A DNA stretch of 64,000 bases from an uncultured Eubacteriales bacterium (GTDB lineage: Bacteria; Bacillota; Clostridia; Christensenellales; Aristaeellaceae), in the NCBI GenBank assembly GCA_902764915.1, contig CACWXY010000007.1, positions 59,584-123,583 of the forward strand, given 5' to 3'. Position numbers and translations under genes: made by a program. Of the stretch, positions 1 to 8,723 are shown one piece after another. The notes under the pieces were generated by a model, which was given only the letters and a program-made list of their open reading frames with translations, searched no databases and was not told where the DNA came from. Numbering within the stretch: position 1 is the stretch's first letter; each line of letters begins with the position of its first letter.

Positions 1-2
1 AG

Positions 3-785
3 TATACTACCCGCGGCACGGTCATCAGCGCCATCGCGCATGGTGATTATCTGTATTATCTGTCTACCGACGGACTGTATCAGGTCGACACCAAAACACT
101 GGAGGAAAGCGCCATTCTCACCTACTCGGACCTTCTCAACCGCTGTTCACAGGCCTTTGCCCTGCGGAAAATGAGCCTTTGCTTCCGTTCCAATACGCTT
201 CTGCTCCTGGACTGGCACAGCGGTCATATCTGGACAGTCACACGTCGTAACATGAGCCACCAGTCTTCCTATAACACCGGGGAGCTGAACCCGCAGGCCT
301 GCTGGTCTCCATGTGCCAATACCTCGCGCATGCTGCTTCTCACCGGCGGCGGACTGGGCAATCTGGGGCACCTCGTATCCCTGGACCTAGAAGTGGGAAT
401 CCTCATGGAGTCTGAGACGAATGATCTGGCCGAGATTGCACTGTGGGACAACGGTCATATCGCCTGTCTCGTCGCTGGCGCCGGCGGCACCTCCCAGGTT
501 GTGCGCGCCAATCTGCAGGGCCGTGATCGTGAGGTCATCTGTAATATTGACGGTCTTTCCTGCCGCGGACTGGAGTGCGACCGGCAGACCAAGGAAATCT
601 TTCTTATCACTGACCAGGGCCTGTGCCGTATCCTGGACGGAGAGCAGAGCGTGCTCTTCCATTTCAAGCCCGGACAGCATGAGATCGATTATCTGCTTTC
701 CGATCACGACTATACCATTGTGTCCTCCAACCGCCTGATTCTGCTTCCCATTCGCGCGCGTGAAGAAGAAGCGGCCTCCCAATAA
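3..785 (+). CDS. C-terminal part of an unrecognised protein (start outside window)
   Basis: The reading frame is open from base 3, so the start lies upstream of the window; the stop is the TAA at 783-785. About 260 residues are visible. They are rich in short strand-like repeats of the kind 'GDYLYYLSTDGLYQVD' and 'ITDQGLCRILDG', which look like blades of a beta-propeller or WD/PQQ-like fold. No catalytic motif or membrane segment is visible in this part. I do not recognise the family. A 400-base spacer with its own promoter follows, so it is probably not co-transcribed with the downstream peptidase and transporter genes. Confidence 0.7.
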   Translation, partial: YTTRGTVISAIAHGDYLYYLSTDGLYQVDTKTLEESAILTYSDLLNRCSQAFALRKMSLCFRSNTLLLLDWHSGHIWTVTRRNMSHQSSYNTGELNPQACWSPCANTSRMLLLTGGGLGNLGHLVSLDLEVGILMESETNDLAEIALWDNGHIACLVAGAGGTSQVVRANLQGRDREVICNIDGLSCRGLECDRQTKEIFLITDQGLCRILDGEQSVLFHFKPGQHEIDYLLSDHDYTIVSSNRLILLPIRAREEEAASQ

Positions 786-939
786 GGCAGCATATAGGGC
801 ATGCGGTCATACTGCGGATGTCTTTTGGTCTGCATAAGGCTGCAAAAAGCGGAAAGAACGCACTTCTCAGCATATGCATCGTGCCATATTGGGCCGATGA
901 TTACTGCATGTTTTCCCTTTGTTTTCGCAGCAGAAATTC

Positions 940-968
940 TTGACAAACAGCACACCGACGCGTATGCT
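940..968 (+). promoter_or_regulatory. Sigma-A type promoter for the amidohydrolase/peptide transporter operon
   Basis: A perfect -35 box TTGACA (940-945) is followed, after exactly 17 bases, by TATGCT (963-968). Transcription would start near 975 and give a leader of about 220 nucleotides before the ATG at 1196. Confidence 0.6.
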
Positions 969-1138
969 CTTCCTGCTTTTTGAGGGTATATCCCTGGCAG
1001 AAGAAAGGAGGCGGGTCATCTTGCAGAAACGGTTTTTGAGAAAACTGCACCGGATGTGTATGCACTGTATGCACTCGCCTTGTGACCGGATGAGCGCATA
1101 CGGCCTGTGACCGCATGCACCAGGTACGATAGAATAGG

Positions 1139-1183
1139 CAAGGCGTCTGTCCTTTCAACGGGATACAGCGCCTTGTTTTTTTT
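1139..1183 (+). terminator. Terminator-like hairpin in the leader (possible attenuator)
   Basis: caaggcg (1139-1145) plus ctgt (1147-1150) pair with acag (1165-1168) plus cgccttg (1169-1175), followed by a run of T. It sits between the promoter at 940 and the GGAGG at 1185-1189. It could end a short leader RNA or act as an attenuator for the operon. Confidence 0.55.
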
Positions 1184-1195
1184 CGGAGGAATCCC

Positions 1196-2332
1196 ATGCC
1201 ACTGTCCTATGACGATCTCTTTCAGATTTTTTCCCGGATCCACGCCTGTCCGGAACTGGGCATGCAGGAGACAAAAACCACGCTTCTGATCCGGGATACG
1301 CTTGCGTCGCACGACATTACACTGCTGCCCCTTCCTCTTGCAACCGGCGTTGTCGCATCCATCGGACACGGCAAGGGCCCGGTAATCGGCCTTCGCTGCG
1401 ATATGGACGCACTGCCCATTGAGGAAGCCACTGATCTTCCCTATCGTTCCCAGGTTCCCGGCATCATGCATGCCTGCGGGCATGATTTCCACACCACCGT
1501 TATGCTGGGTGTCGCGCTTGCGCTGAAGGAAGAAGAAGACTCGCTGCCGGGTCAGGTGCGCATTGTCTTCCAGCCGGCAGAAGAGCTGGCTACCGGCGGT
1601 TATGCGCTTTCGCGTACCGGTATCGTTGACGACTGTACCATGTTTCTCGGCATTCATACCTATCCAGGGTTTACAAACGGTACTCTCGGCATCAAGGAAG
1701 GTCCCGTCATGGCCGCTGTAGACCGTTTCCGTGTCACGCTTCGAGGACGCGGCACACACGCGGCGCATCCGCACAAAGGCATTGATCCCGTGCCCGCACT
1801 GGCCACACTTGTCACAAGCCTGCAGACACTGGCAAGCCGCCTGACGGATCCGTTTGCACCGGTCCTTTGCTCCATCACCCATATGGAGGCCGGAAACACC
1901 TGGAATGTCATTCCCGAAAGCGGTATGCTGGAAGGTACGATCCGCACCATGACACCGCAGGTGCGCGCCGAGGTGGAATCGCATTTCCGCCGGATTGTGG
2001 AGGATACATCCCATGCTTTCCGCGTGGAGCCTGTCATCGAATGGCATGCCGGTCCGCCAGCTGTCATCAACGATCCTGCACTGTGCGCTCTGGCCCGAAC
2101 AGTCGCGGACAGCCTTGGCCTTCAGACCGCTCTGCAGGAAGACACCCTGGGCGGAGAGGACTTCTCCGAGTTTCTTACTTATCCGCGTCTGCGGCCCGGA
2201 ATCTTTGTGAGAATCGGCACCGGCGGAGATTATCCCCAGCATCATCCGAGATTCACCGTGGACCCCCAGGCGCTGCCCGGCGCAGTCGCATTCTTCACCC
2301 AGATGGCCAAAGCCTGCATGCAAAAGGCTTAA
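1196..2332 (+). CDS. M20-family amidohydrolase (N-acyl amino acid / peptide deacylase type)
   Basis: 378 residues, a usual length for the M20D aminoacylase/hippurate-hydrolase family. These are cytoplasmic metal-dependent enzymes that split N-acylated amino acids or small peptides. Visible metal-site motifs are the HACGHD block near residue 90, FQPAEE near 125 and the late GGEDFSEFL block near 320; the internal H-A-A-H dimerisation-type segment is also present. The start is the ATG preceded by GGAGG at 1185-1189. It lies 29 bases upstream of a peptide ABC transporter binding-protein gene, so it likely processes what that transporter brings in. The exact substrate cannot be read from the sequence. 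Confidence 0.88.
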   Translation: MPLSYDDLFQIFSRIHACPELGMQETKTTLLIRDTLASHDITLLPLPLATGVVASIGHGKGPVIGLRCDMDALPIEEATDLPYRSQVPGIMHACGHDFHTTVMLGVALALKEEEDSLPGQVRIVFQPAEELATGGYALSRTGIVDDCTMFLGIHTYPGFTNGTLGIKEGPVMAAVDRFRVTLRGRGTHAAHPHKGIDPVPALATLVTSLQTLASRLTDPFAPVLCSITHMEAGNTWNVIPESGMLEGTIRTMTPQVRAEVESHFRRIVEDTSHAFRVEPVIEWHAGPPAVINDPALCALARTVADSLGLQTALQEDTLGGEDFSEFLTYPRLRPGIFVRIGTGGDYPQHHPRFTVDPQALPGAVAFFTQMAKACMQKA

Positions 2333-2361
2333 CCATACATTTTCCTTTTGGAGGTGCTTGT

Positions 2362-3942
2362 ATGTTCCGCAAACTTACTGCTCTTCTGCTGACTCTTACA
2401 CTGTCCATGGGCATTTTGCCCCTGAGCCTGGCAGAGGACACACAGGTCATTAATGTAGCCGTAACGCAGACGCTGGAAACCATGAACCCGCTGCAGATTT
2501 CCTCCACGGAAGTTTCCAAGTATGCCATGGGCCTTGCTTTCTATCCGCTGGTGGAACTGGACCGGGAACTGAACTTTGTCCCGCAGCTGGCCGACTCTAT
2601 TACCACGGAAGATAATCTGACCTTCACCATTCACCTGGACGAGCGCGCCTGCTGGTCTGACGGTGTGCCTGTCACTGCGCAGGATGTTCTCTTTACATTT
2701 CTCATTGAAACCAGTCCGTCCTGTGTCAATGCGTCCATGATGTTCTACGCCATTGAAGGTGTCAGCGATGACAATACCATGCCGGAAGGCGCCACCGAAA
2801 TTCCCGGCATTCAGATCCTGGATGACAAGACCCTGACGGTCACCACCAAATGGCCTATGGCACTGTCCACATTTGAAAACAACTTCGGGCGCTATATTCT
2901 CACCGTACCCGAGCACGTGCTGAAGGACATCCCGCGGGACCAGATCCTGACGGATCCCTTCTTCCTTCATCCCACGGTTGTCTCTGGTCCCTATTCCATT
3001 GTTGATTTCGACCTGAACCACTATGTGCATTATCAGGCTAATGAAAGCTTCTTCCTGGGAAAGCCGAACGTGGAATACCTGAACCTGGTCGTTACTGCCT
3101 CTACACAGCTCCTGGCCGGCCTGCAGAGCGGCGAGATTGATCTGGTTCAGCAGACCACTGCCGATATCCCCATGGACGATTACGACGCCGTGCGCGCGCT
3201 GTCCGGGGTAACGGCAGTCAGCGGCACACCGGTTACCAATCAGTCCATCTTCATCGACGTGGAAAACGTGCCGGATGTGCGTATCCGCCGGGCTCTGCTT
3301 CTGGGTATGGACCGGGAAATGATTCTGCATGAGCTTTTGCACGACAACGGCGAGATTGTTGATGCCTATCTCGTCTCCTCCAGCCCCTATTACTCGGAAG
3401 AGCTGGGCGTCACTGCCTACGATCCTGATGCCGCGCGTGCCCTGATCGCAGAGGCTAAGGCTGACGGCACCGATACCCATCTCACCTGGCATGTAAACGC
3501 CGGCGACTCCACCTTTGTCCAGGCAGTGGAATACTTTGCGGCTGCCTTTGAGGAACTGGGACTGCAGATCGACATCCGTACTGTTGACCTTTCCACGCTT
3601 ATGACCGTAGCCGATGCCGGTGAATTCCAGATCATGTCTGTGCAGTACACCTATGCACCAGTAGATCCCTACACCGACATGGTATGGCTCATGTCTGCCG
3701 ACGGCTGGACACGCTATGAAAACGAGGCCATGGCTTCCGCGCTGATGGACACCCAATCCCTGACTGATATAGAGGCCATTACTGAGCGCTTCCTTGCTGC
3801 CCAGAAGATCGTAGTGGAAGACTGCCCCATGATCTCTGCCTATGTGCTTTCCGCGCTGGGTGCTGTAAGCAACCGCCTTGTCGGCGCAGTCCCGGACGTA
3901 TTCGGCACATTTGTCAATGTCCACGAATGGACGGTTCAGTAA
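2362..3942 (+). CDS. Extracellular solute-binding protein, family 5 (peptide ABC transporter)
   Basis: 526 residues. The ATG at 2362 was chosen because GGAGG sits at 2350-2354 and the protein then begins with a signal peptide (MFRKLTALLLTLTL...LAED). The open frame extends further upstream, but that part overlaps the amidohydrolase gene. The mature part has family-5 features: a 'METMNPLQ'-like opening and the segment with W-S-D-G-VPVTAQDV. It should capture di- or oligopeptides outside the cell for the permease encoded downstream. The signal peptide lacks a lipobox cysteine and looks like a signal-peptidase-I site (A-E-D), which is unusual for a Gram-positive binding protein. A strong hairpin follows the gene, probably favouring higher expression of the binding protein than of the ATPases. 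Confidence 0.9.
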   Translation: MFRKLTALLLTLTLSMGILPLSLAEDTQVINVAVTQTLETMNPLQISSTEVSKYAMGLAFYPLVELDRELNFVPQLADSITTEDNLTFTIHLDERACWSDGVPVTAQDVLFTFLIETSPSCVNASMMFYAIEGVSDDNTMPEGATEIPGIQILDDKTLTVTTKWPMALSTFENNFGRYILTVPEHVLKDIPRDQILTDPFFLHPTVVSGPYSIVDFDLNHYVHYQANESFFLGKPNVEYLNLVVTASTQLLAGLQSGEIDLVQQTTADIPMDDYDAVRALSGVTAVSGTPVTNQSIFIDVENVPDVRIRRALLLGMDREMILHELLHDNGEIVDAYLVSSSPYYSEELGVTAYDPDAARALIAEAKADGTDTHLTWHVNAGDSTFVQAVEYFAAAFEELGLQIDIRTVDLSTLMTVADAGEFQIMSVQYTYAPVDPYTDMVWLMSADGWTRYENEAMASALMDTQSLTDIEAITERFLAAQKIVVEDCPMISAYVLSALGAVSNRLVGAVPDVFGTFVNVHEWTVQ

Positions 3943-3955
3943 TCCTGTTTTCCTT

Positions 3956-3985
3956 CACCGGGCCCTTCACCGGGCCCGGTGCTTT
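3956..3985 (+). terminator. Intra-operon terminator-like hairpin
   Basis: A perfect 10-bp stem (caccgggccc at 3956-3965, gggcccggtg at 3972-3981) with a 6-base loop is followed by CTTTT. It probably causes partial termination between the binding-protein gene and the ATPase genes. Confidence 0.55.
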
Positions 3986-3997
3986 TCCGGAGGTCCC

Positions 3998-4026
3998 GCC
4001 GACGGCATGCCCTGCGTGGCGTCGGC
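3998..4026 (+). repeat. Second stem-loop before the ATPase gene
   Basis: gccgacg (3998-4004) pairs with cgtcggc (4020-4026). There is no T-run, so this is more likely an mRNA-end or stability structure than a terminator. Confidence 0.4.
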
Positions 4027-4060
4027 AGGCTCCCCGGTCACATCGCATAGGAGGCCCTGT

Positions 4061-5044
4061 ATGGATCCGATCCTTTCCGTGCGCAATCTTCAGGTGACGT
4101 TCTCGGGACTGGGAAACCAGAGCATTGCCACTTCAGACATATCCTTTGATGTATTTCCCGGGGAAGTGCTCGCACTCGTAGGCGAGTCCGGCTCAGGAAA
4201 GAGCGTTACTGCACTTTCTCTGCTTTCCCTGCTCACACGGCAGGCCAAGGCTACCGGCACTGTACGCTACCGCGGCCAGGACCTTCTCTCGCTTTCTGAA
4301 AAACAGCTGGACGCCATCCGTGGAAAACAGATTTCCATGATCTTTCAGGATATCATGAACAGTCTGAACCCGGTTCTCACCATCGGAAAGCAGCTGACAG
4401 AACCGATGATCTGCCACAATGGACTGTCCCAGGCAGAAGCCCGAACACGCGCTGTTTCGCTTCTGGAGCAAACAGGAATCCGGGACGCGCAGGGGATTAT
4501 GAAAAAGTATCCACATATGCTCTCGGGCGGCATGCGCCAGCGTGTCATGATTGCCATGGCTCTGTCCTGCGATCCGGAACTGCTGATCGCGGATGAGCCC
4601 ACGACAGCACTGGATGTCACCATTCAGCTGCAGATCATGCAGCTCCTCTCTTCCCTCCAGAAAGCACGGCACATGGCACTGCTTCTTATCACCCATGATC
4701 TGGGACTGGTGGCGGAAAACGCGGATCGTGTTCTGGTGCTCTATGCCGGACAATGCGTGGAATGCGGTGACGTCGATACGATCCTGACGCATCCGCTGCA
4801 TCCCTATACCCGTTCGCTTCTGCGCGCCGTTCCCGGCATTCATGATGCCCGTGACCAGCGGCTCTACAATATTCCAGGCACTGTACCGGAATCCTATGGT
4901 GCCATGACCGGCTGCCGCTTTCATGATCGCTGTCCCTATAAGGCTCACTGCCGGGACTATGAAAAAAATGCCGGTCTTCTGCCGGTCACGGACACGCATC
5001 TGACCCGCTGCGCGTATCTTCTGGGAGGTGACTGCGATGCCTGA
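4061..5044 (+). CDS. dppD: Peptide ABC transporter ATPase (DppD/OppD type)
   Basis: 327 residues. It is one of the two ATPases that power peptide import at the inner face of the membrane. Walker A is GESGSGKS, the signature is LSGGMRQR and Walker B is LLIADEPT. The cysteine-containing C-terminal extension (CRFHDRCPYKAHC) is the oligopeptide/dipeptide-type tail. The start is the ATG at 4061 with AGGAGG at 4049-4054; the open frame is longer, but that part is spacer. The 3' end overlaps the next ATPase gene by 8 bases, indicating translational coupling. Confidence 0.92.
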   Translation: MDPILSVRNLQVTFSGLGNQSIATSDISFDVFPGEVLALVGESGSGKSVTALSLLSLLTRQAKATGTVRYRGQDLLSLSEKQLDAIRGKQISMIFQDIMNSLNPVLTIGKQLTEPMICHNGLSQAEARTRAVSLLEQTGIRDAQGIMKKYPHMLSGGMRQRVMIAMALSCDPELLIADEPTTALDVTIQLQIMQLLSSLQKARHMALLLITHDLGLVAENADRVLVLYAGQCVECGDVDTILTHPLHPYTRSLLRAVPGIHDARDQRLYNIPGTVPESYGAMTGCRFHDRCPYKAHCRDYEKNAGLLPVTDTHLTRCAYLLGGDCDA

Positions 5045-6008
5045 ACCTCTGCTCTCCGTCCGTCACCTCACCAAGACTTACCCGGCCCGCCGTGGGCAGA
5101 AGCTTATTGCGGTCAACGACGTCTCCTTCTCCATTGACCGCGGGGAAGCCTTCGGACTGGTCGGTGAAAGCGGGTGCGGAAAAAGTACCATTGCCCGGCT
5201 GATCATGGGACTGGAAAAAGCGGACAGCGGCGAGATCTGTCTGGATGGGGAAAACCTGCTCTCCCTGCGCGAAACACAGCGCCGGCCGCACCGTCCCCGC
5301 TACCAGATGGTTTTTCAGGATGCCGCCTCTTCCCTCAATCCCCGGCGCCGCGTGCGGGATCTGATACGTGATCCCATGGTGGAACATCATATTCTCTCCG
5401 GGGACGCGCTGAACGCGCGTGTAGATGCACTTCTTTCCATGGTCGGCCTGCACCCGGACATGGCGCAGCGTTATCCGCACGAGTTTTCCGGCGGACAGAA
5501 ACAGCGCCTGTGCATAGCCCGTGCGCTCTCCCTGAATCCAGAGCTTCTGGTGCTGGATGAGCCGGTCAGTGCCCTGGATGTATCCATTCAGGCCCAGATC
5601 CTGAACCTTCTGCGTGACCTGCAAAAGCAGCTGCATCTGACCTATCTGTTTATCGGGCATGGTCTTGGCGCCGTGCGCTATGTCTGTGACCGGATTGCTG
5701 TCATGTATATGGGCCGGATCATGGAAAGCGGAGACAGTGAAACACTGTTTTCCTCGCCTATGCACCCCTATACCCTGGCATTGGCCGATGCCTCGCCGTC
5801 CGCAGACATACGTCTCCGGGGGCGCGCACGCATAGCCCTTCGCGGGGAAATGGAGGATGTGCCGCAGACCGGCTGCCCGCTGTATCACCGCTGTCCCGCA
5901 GCAGAGGAAGCCTGTCAGACGCGCAGCACAGCGCTGGAAGAAATAGCCCCCGGGCACTGGACTGCCTGCCGGCGGGCCAGGCTTCTCAGGGAGGAGACAA
6001 ATGCGTAA
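5037..6008 (+). CDS. dppF: Peptide ABC transporter ATPase (DppF/OppF type)
   Basis: 323 residues. It has Walker A GESGCGKS, signature FSGGQKQR, Walker B LLVLDEP and a cysteine-containing C-terminal peptide-transporter tail (CPLYHRCP). It pairs with the preceding ATPase. The ATG at 5037 is preferred over the GTG at 5028 because GGAGG at 5024-5028 is then 8 bases away. The gene overlaps both neighbours by 8 bases. Confidence 0.92.
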   Translation: MPEPLLSVRHLTKTYPARRGQKLIAVNDVSFSIDRGEAFGLVGESGCGKSTIARLIMGLEKADSGEICLDGENLLSLRETQRRPHRPRYQMVFQDAASSLNPRRRVRDLIRDPMVEHHILSGDALNARVDALLSMVGLHPDMAQRYPHEFSGGQKQRLCIARALSLNPELLVLDEPVSALDVSIQAQILNLLRDLQKQLHLTYLFIGHGLGAVRYVCDRIAVMYMGRIMESGDSETLFSSPMHPYTLALADASPSADIRLRGRARIALRGEMEDVPQTGCPLYHRCPAAEEACQTRSTALEEIAPGHWTACRRARLLREETNA

Positions 6009-6945
6009 GTATATTCTGAAAAAGCTTCTGACCACGATTCCTGTGCTTATCGGGATTACGGTCATTGACTTTCTGATCATGGCCAGAGCCGGCAGTCCCA
6101 TTGACATGATGACAGGTCCGCGCATGACCGAAGCCACCAAAGCTGCCCTTGCCACCCGCCTGGGGTTGGACCGTCCGCTGTGGCAGCAGTACCTGTCCTG
6201 GCTCTGGGAACTCCTGCACGGCAATCTCGGCTATGCCTATAAATCGAATCAGCCGGTACTGGATCTGATCCTTTCGCACCTGGGGCCCACCCTCCTTCTG
6301 ATGGGCCTGTCACTGCTCATGGGGCTCGTCATTGCAGTGCCGCTGGGTGTCTACAGTGCCGTGCACCGCTATGAAAAACGCGATTATCTGCTGGTCGCCG
6401 TGTCTTTTATTACCTCTTCCGTGCCTGGCTTTTTCCTGTCCATGATCCTGATCTTCCTCTTTACCGTTACCCTGGGCTGGCTGCCTTCTGGGGGCATGGT
6501 CACTGCAGGGATCGGCGGAGATCTGGGGGATCTTGTGCGGCATATGATCATGCCTGTCACTGTACTGACACTGCCTATTGCCGCCTCCAATATGCGCTAT
6601 ATTCGTTCTTCCGTACTGGAAATCCTGGAGACTGATTATTTGCGCACGGCCCGGGCAAAAGGCATAGGCCGCCGGCTTGTCATCTGGCGCCACGCCATGC
6701 GCAACGCCCTTGTTCCCATTGTCACTGTCATCGGAATGCAGATCCCGGGACTCGTAGGCGGCGCCGTAATTGTCGAAAAAATCTTCAACTGGCCGGGGCT
6801 TGGACTTCTAACCATGGACGCAATTATGACACGCAATTATCCCCTGATCATGGGAGTATGCCTGCTGTCCGCTGTTGTGGTTCTCCTGGCCAATCTTCTT
6901 ACCGATATACTCTATGCGCTGGTAGATCCTACGATCCGTCTGTGA
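6001..6945 (+). CDS. dppB: Peptide ABC transporter permease (DppB/OppB type)
   Basis: 314 residues, about six membrane segments. The N-terminus MRKYILKKLLTTIPVLIGIT is the classic start of DppB-type permeases, and the EAA-like loop (RTARAKGIGRRLVIWRHAMRN) near residues 218-238 contacts the ATPases. It begins 8 bases inside the previous gene with GGAGG just upstream. Confidence 0.93.
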   Translation: MRKYILKKLLTTIPVLIGITVIDFLIMARAGSPIDMMTGPRMTEATKAALATRLGLDRPLWQQYLSWLWELLHGNLGYAYKSNQPVLDLILSHLGPTLLLMGLSLLMGLVIAVPLGVYSAVHRYEKRDYLLVAVSFITSSVPGFFLSMILIFLFTVTLGWLPSGGMVTAGIGGDLGDLVRHMIMPVTVLTLPIAASNMRYIRSSVLEILETDYLRTARAKGIGRRLVIWRHAMRNALVPIVTVIGMQIPGLVGGAVIVEKIFNWPGLGLLTMDAIMTRNYPLIMGVCLLSAVVVLLANLLTDILYALVDPTIRL

Positions 6946-6960
6946 CAAGGAGGCGACACA

Positions 6961-7797
6961 ATGCATTCCTCTGCGCTCACGCGCTTTCTTCGCCACCGGA
7001 TGGCGGTTCTGTGCCTAGGCATCTTTATTCTCGTTGTTCTCTTTGCGCTTCTGGGGCCCTTCTTTTCGCCTTATGCCCCCACGCAGAAATCCGGCGGTTT
7101 TTCTGCGCCGCCAGACAGCGCACATCTGCTGGGCACAGACAAGATCGGACGCGATCTGCTCACGCGTCTTATGCACGGCACGCGGATCTCGCTTCTGGTG
7201 GGTCTGTCCGCCACCGTTATCTCCACCCTGATCGGCGTCGTACTGGGGCTGATCAGCGGATACTTCGGAGGGGTTCTGGACCGAATTCTCATGTCCGTGA
7301 CCGATATGGTCATGTCCTTTCCCTATATTCTTCTGGTACTGGTCACCGCAGCGATCTTTGAACCCGGGCTTGTCACCATGATCCTCATCCTCGGCTTTGT
7401 CAACTGGCCAGGGGTTACACGTCTGGTACGCGGAAATGTACTGAGCCTTCGGGAGACCAACTTTATACGCAGCGATATTACCTCCGGCATGCCCCGGCGC
7501 TATATTCTCTTTCGGGAAATCCTGCCCAATACGCTCTCCCCGGTACTGGTCTATGCCACTTCCGTCTTTGCACTGTCCATACTGGATGAGGCTGCGCTCA
7601 GTTACCTGGGCATGGGTGTTCAGCCCCCTACGCCTTCCCTGGGCAATATGCTCTCCGGTGCAGAATCCCTGTCCATACTTACCGGCAAGCCGTGGATGTG
7701 GCTGCCTGCCGGCCTCTGTATTATTCTTCTGGTCGTATCCATTAACTTTATCGGCGATGCGCTGCGCGACGCCATGGACCCCAGAAATCTTGCATAA
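6961..7797 (+). CDS. dppC: Peptide ABC transporter permease (DppC/OppC type)
   Basis: 278 residues. A short cytoplasmic N-terminus and first membrane segment are followed by the family block GTDKIGRDLLTRLMHGTRIS near residues 58-77 and further membrane segments. It forms the translocation channel with the preceding permease. The spacing of 15 bases and the AAGGAGG upstream place it in the same operon. Confidence 0.93.
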   Translation: MHSSALTRFLRHRMAVLCLGIFILVVLFALLGPFFSPYAPTQKSGGFSAPPDSAHLLGTDKIGRDLLTRLMHGTRISLLVGLSATVISTLIGVVLGLISGYFGGVLDRILMSVTDMVMSFPYILLVLVTAAIFEPGLVTMILILGFVNWPGVTRLVRGNVLSLRETNFIRSDITSGMPRRYILFREILPNTLSPVLVYATSVFALSILDEAALSYLGMGVQPPTPSLGNMLSGAESLSILTGKPWMWLPAGLCIILLVVSINFIGDALRDAMDPRNLA

Positions 7798-7822
7798 TTC
7801 CCAACGAAAAGAGTGATGCCCT

Positions 7823-8422
7823 ATGCGTAACCGATTGAATTATCAATCCACGGAATATGACTGCGGTCCGACCTCTCTGGTCAATGCCATCCGTTTCCTG
7901 TTCGACCGGGAAGAAATCGATCCCGGCCTGATCAAGGGCATATGGCACCTGGGGAATGATACCTACAATGAAGAGGGCTGTCCCGGCAAGCACGGCACCT
8001 CCATGGCAGCCGCATGCTATATCGCCTCCTGGATCAACGGCTACGCCAAGGGCTGGAAGTTCCCTCTGAAAACGGAGTATATGTCCGGGCTATGTGTCCA
8101 GGCCGGTCCCCAGACGCCGATCGATGCATGCCTGGAAAGCGGCGGCTGTGCTGTCATCCGCTGCTGGACCGGGAAAATCCCGCACTACGTGCTGCTCACA
8201 TGCCTGACTCCGGACGGATTCATCGGACTGTGGGATCCCTATGACGAGGATCCGGACCTGGATCCTGAAAAATATCGTATCATTTCGGACAGCCGCCAGA
8301 TGAACCGTATGGTACGCGTGGATGTCCTCAATTCCACCGGTAAGGAAGACTACGCCATGGGCGCCGAAGAACACAGAGAGGTCATTCTTTTCATGCGGAC
8401 AGACGGGAAAGACAGCCTGTAA
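7823..8422 (+). CDS. C39-like cysteine peptidase domain protein
   Basis: 199 residues without signal peptide or membrane segment. The N-terminal motif YDCGPTSLVNA places a candidate nucleophile at Cys14. A His (KIPHYVLL) and an Asp (LWDPYDED) follow in the order used by papain-like C39 peptidases. It is the last gene of the peptide-transporter operon (25 bases after the permease). A role in cutting imported peptides is plausible but inferred. It is not an ABC-fused bacteriocin protease; only the peptidase-like domain is present. The ribosome binding site is weak. Confidence 0.65.
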   Translation: MRNRLNYQSTEYDCGPTSLVNAIRFLFDREEIDPGLIKGIWHLGNDTYNEEGCPGKHGTSMAAACYIASWINGYAKGWKFPLKTEYMSGLCVQAGPQTPIDACLESGGCAVIRCWTGKIPHYVLLTCLTPDGFIGLWDPYDEDPDLDPEKYRIISDSRQMNRMVRVDVLNSTGKEDYAMGAEEHREVILFMRTDGKDSL

Positions 8423-8462
8423 ACGCAGGTATCTCCTTGAGCGAACAAAAAACGTTCCTGCG

Positions 8463-8507
8463 AAAAAAGCCTCCAGCGTCCCGAATATCGGGACTCCGGA
8501 GGCTTTT
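8463..8507. terminator. Bidirectional intrinsic terminator
   Basis: gcctcc (8469-8474) and gtcccga pair with tcgggac and ggaggc (8498-8503). TTTT follows on the plus strand and six A (T on the minus strand) precede it. It can end the plus-strand peptide-transporter operon and any minus-strand transcript coming from the acetyltransferase side. Confidence 0.8.
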
Positions 8508-8521
8508 GTTCACTCCTGCTG

Positions 8522-8677
8522 TCAGGGATTGTATGACATGCGCCAGGCGGTGCGCCATCGGACCGCCTCGCCTGAAGGCACACGGGACTGCATACTCTGA
8601 GCAAGCATATCCGCCTGATCCATTTCCTTACTATGCAGGGAAACACTGGTTTTTCCCTGCACATTTCCCTGCCTCAT
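8522..8677 (-). CDS. Possible small protein of 51 residues
   Basis: A minus-strand frame from ATG at 8677 to TGA at 8522, with a second in-frame ATG at 8623 preceded by AAGGAA. It ends 15 bases before the bidirectional terminator. I do not recognise the product, and coding status is uncertain. Confidence 0.25.
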   Translation of the reverse strand: MRQGNVQGKTSVSLHSKEMDQADMLAQSMQSRVPSGEAVRWRTAWRMSYNP

Positions 8678-8723
8678 ACGGAAAGGAATGCCTGATTTTT
8701 AACGGGACCTTCCCGCAACCCTT

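Larger units (their letters stand above)
786..1195 (+). other. Intergenic leader before the amidohydrolase gene
   Basis: This stretch of about 410 bases holds no convincing gene. It contains a good promoter (940-968), a 9-bp tandem repeat tgtatgcac at 1057-1074, and a hairpin with a T-run (1139-1183) just upstream of the ribosome binding site of the next gene. I see no known riboswitch consensus in it. Confidence 0.5.

Noticed and set aside
1016..2323. Long minus-strand open frame opposite the M20 amidohydrolase gene
   Set aside because: Its composition (Cys/His/Gly rich, no family motif) is that of a shadow of the GC-rich plus-strand gene, which has clear M20 motifs and a ribosome binding site.
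1867..2361. N-terminal extension of the peptide-binding protein
   Set aside because: The open frame overlaps the amidohydrolase in another frame; the true start at 2362 has GGAGG and a signal peptide.
7823..8422. Bacteriocin-processing ABC exporter for the peptide at 11606
   Set aside because: The protein has only the C39-like peptidase domain, no membrane or ABC domain, and lies in the peptide-import operon on the other strand.
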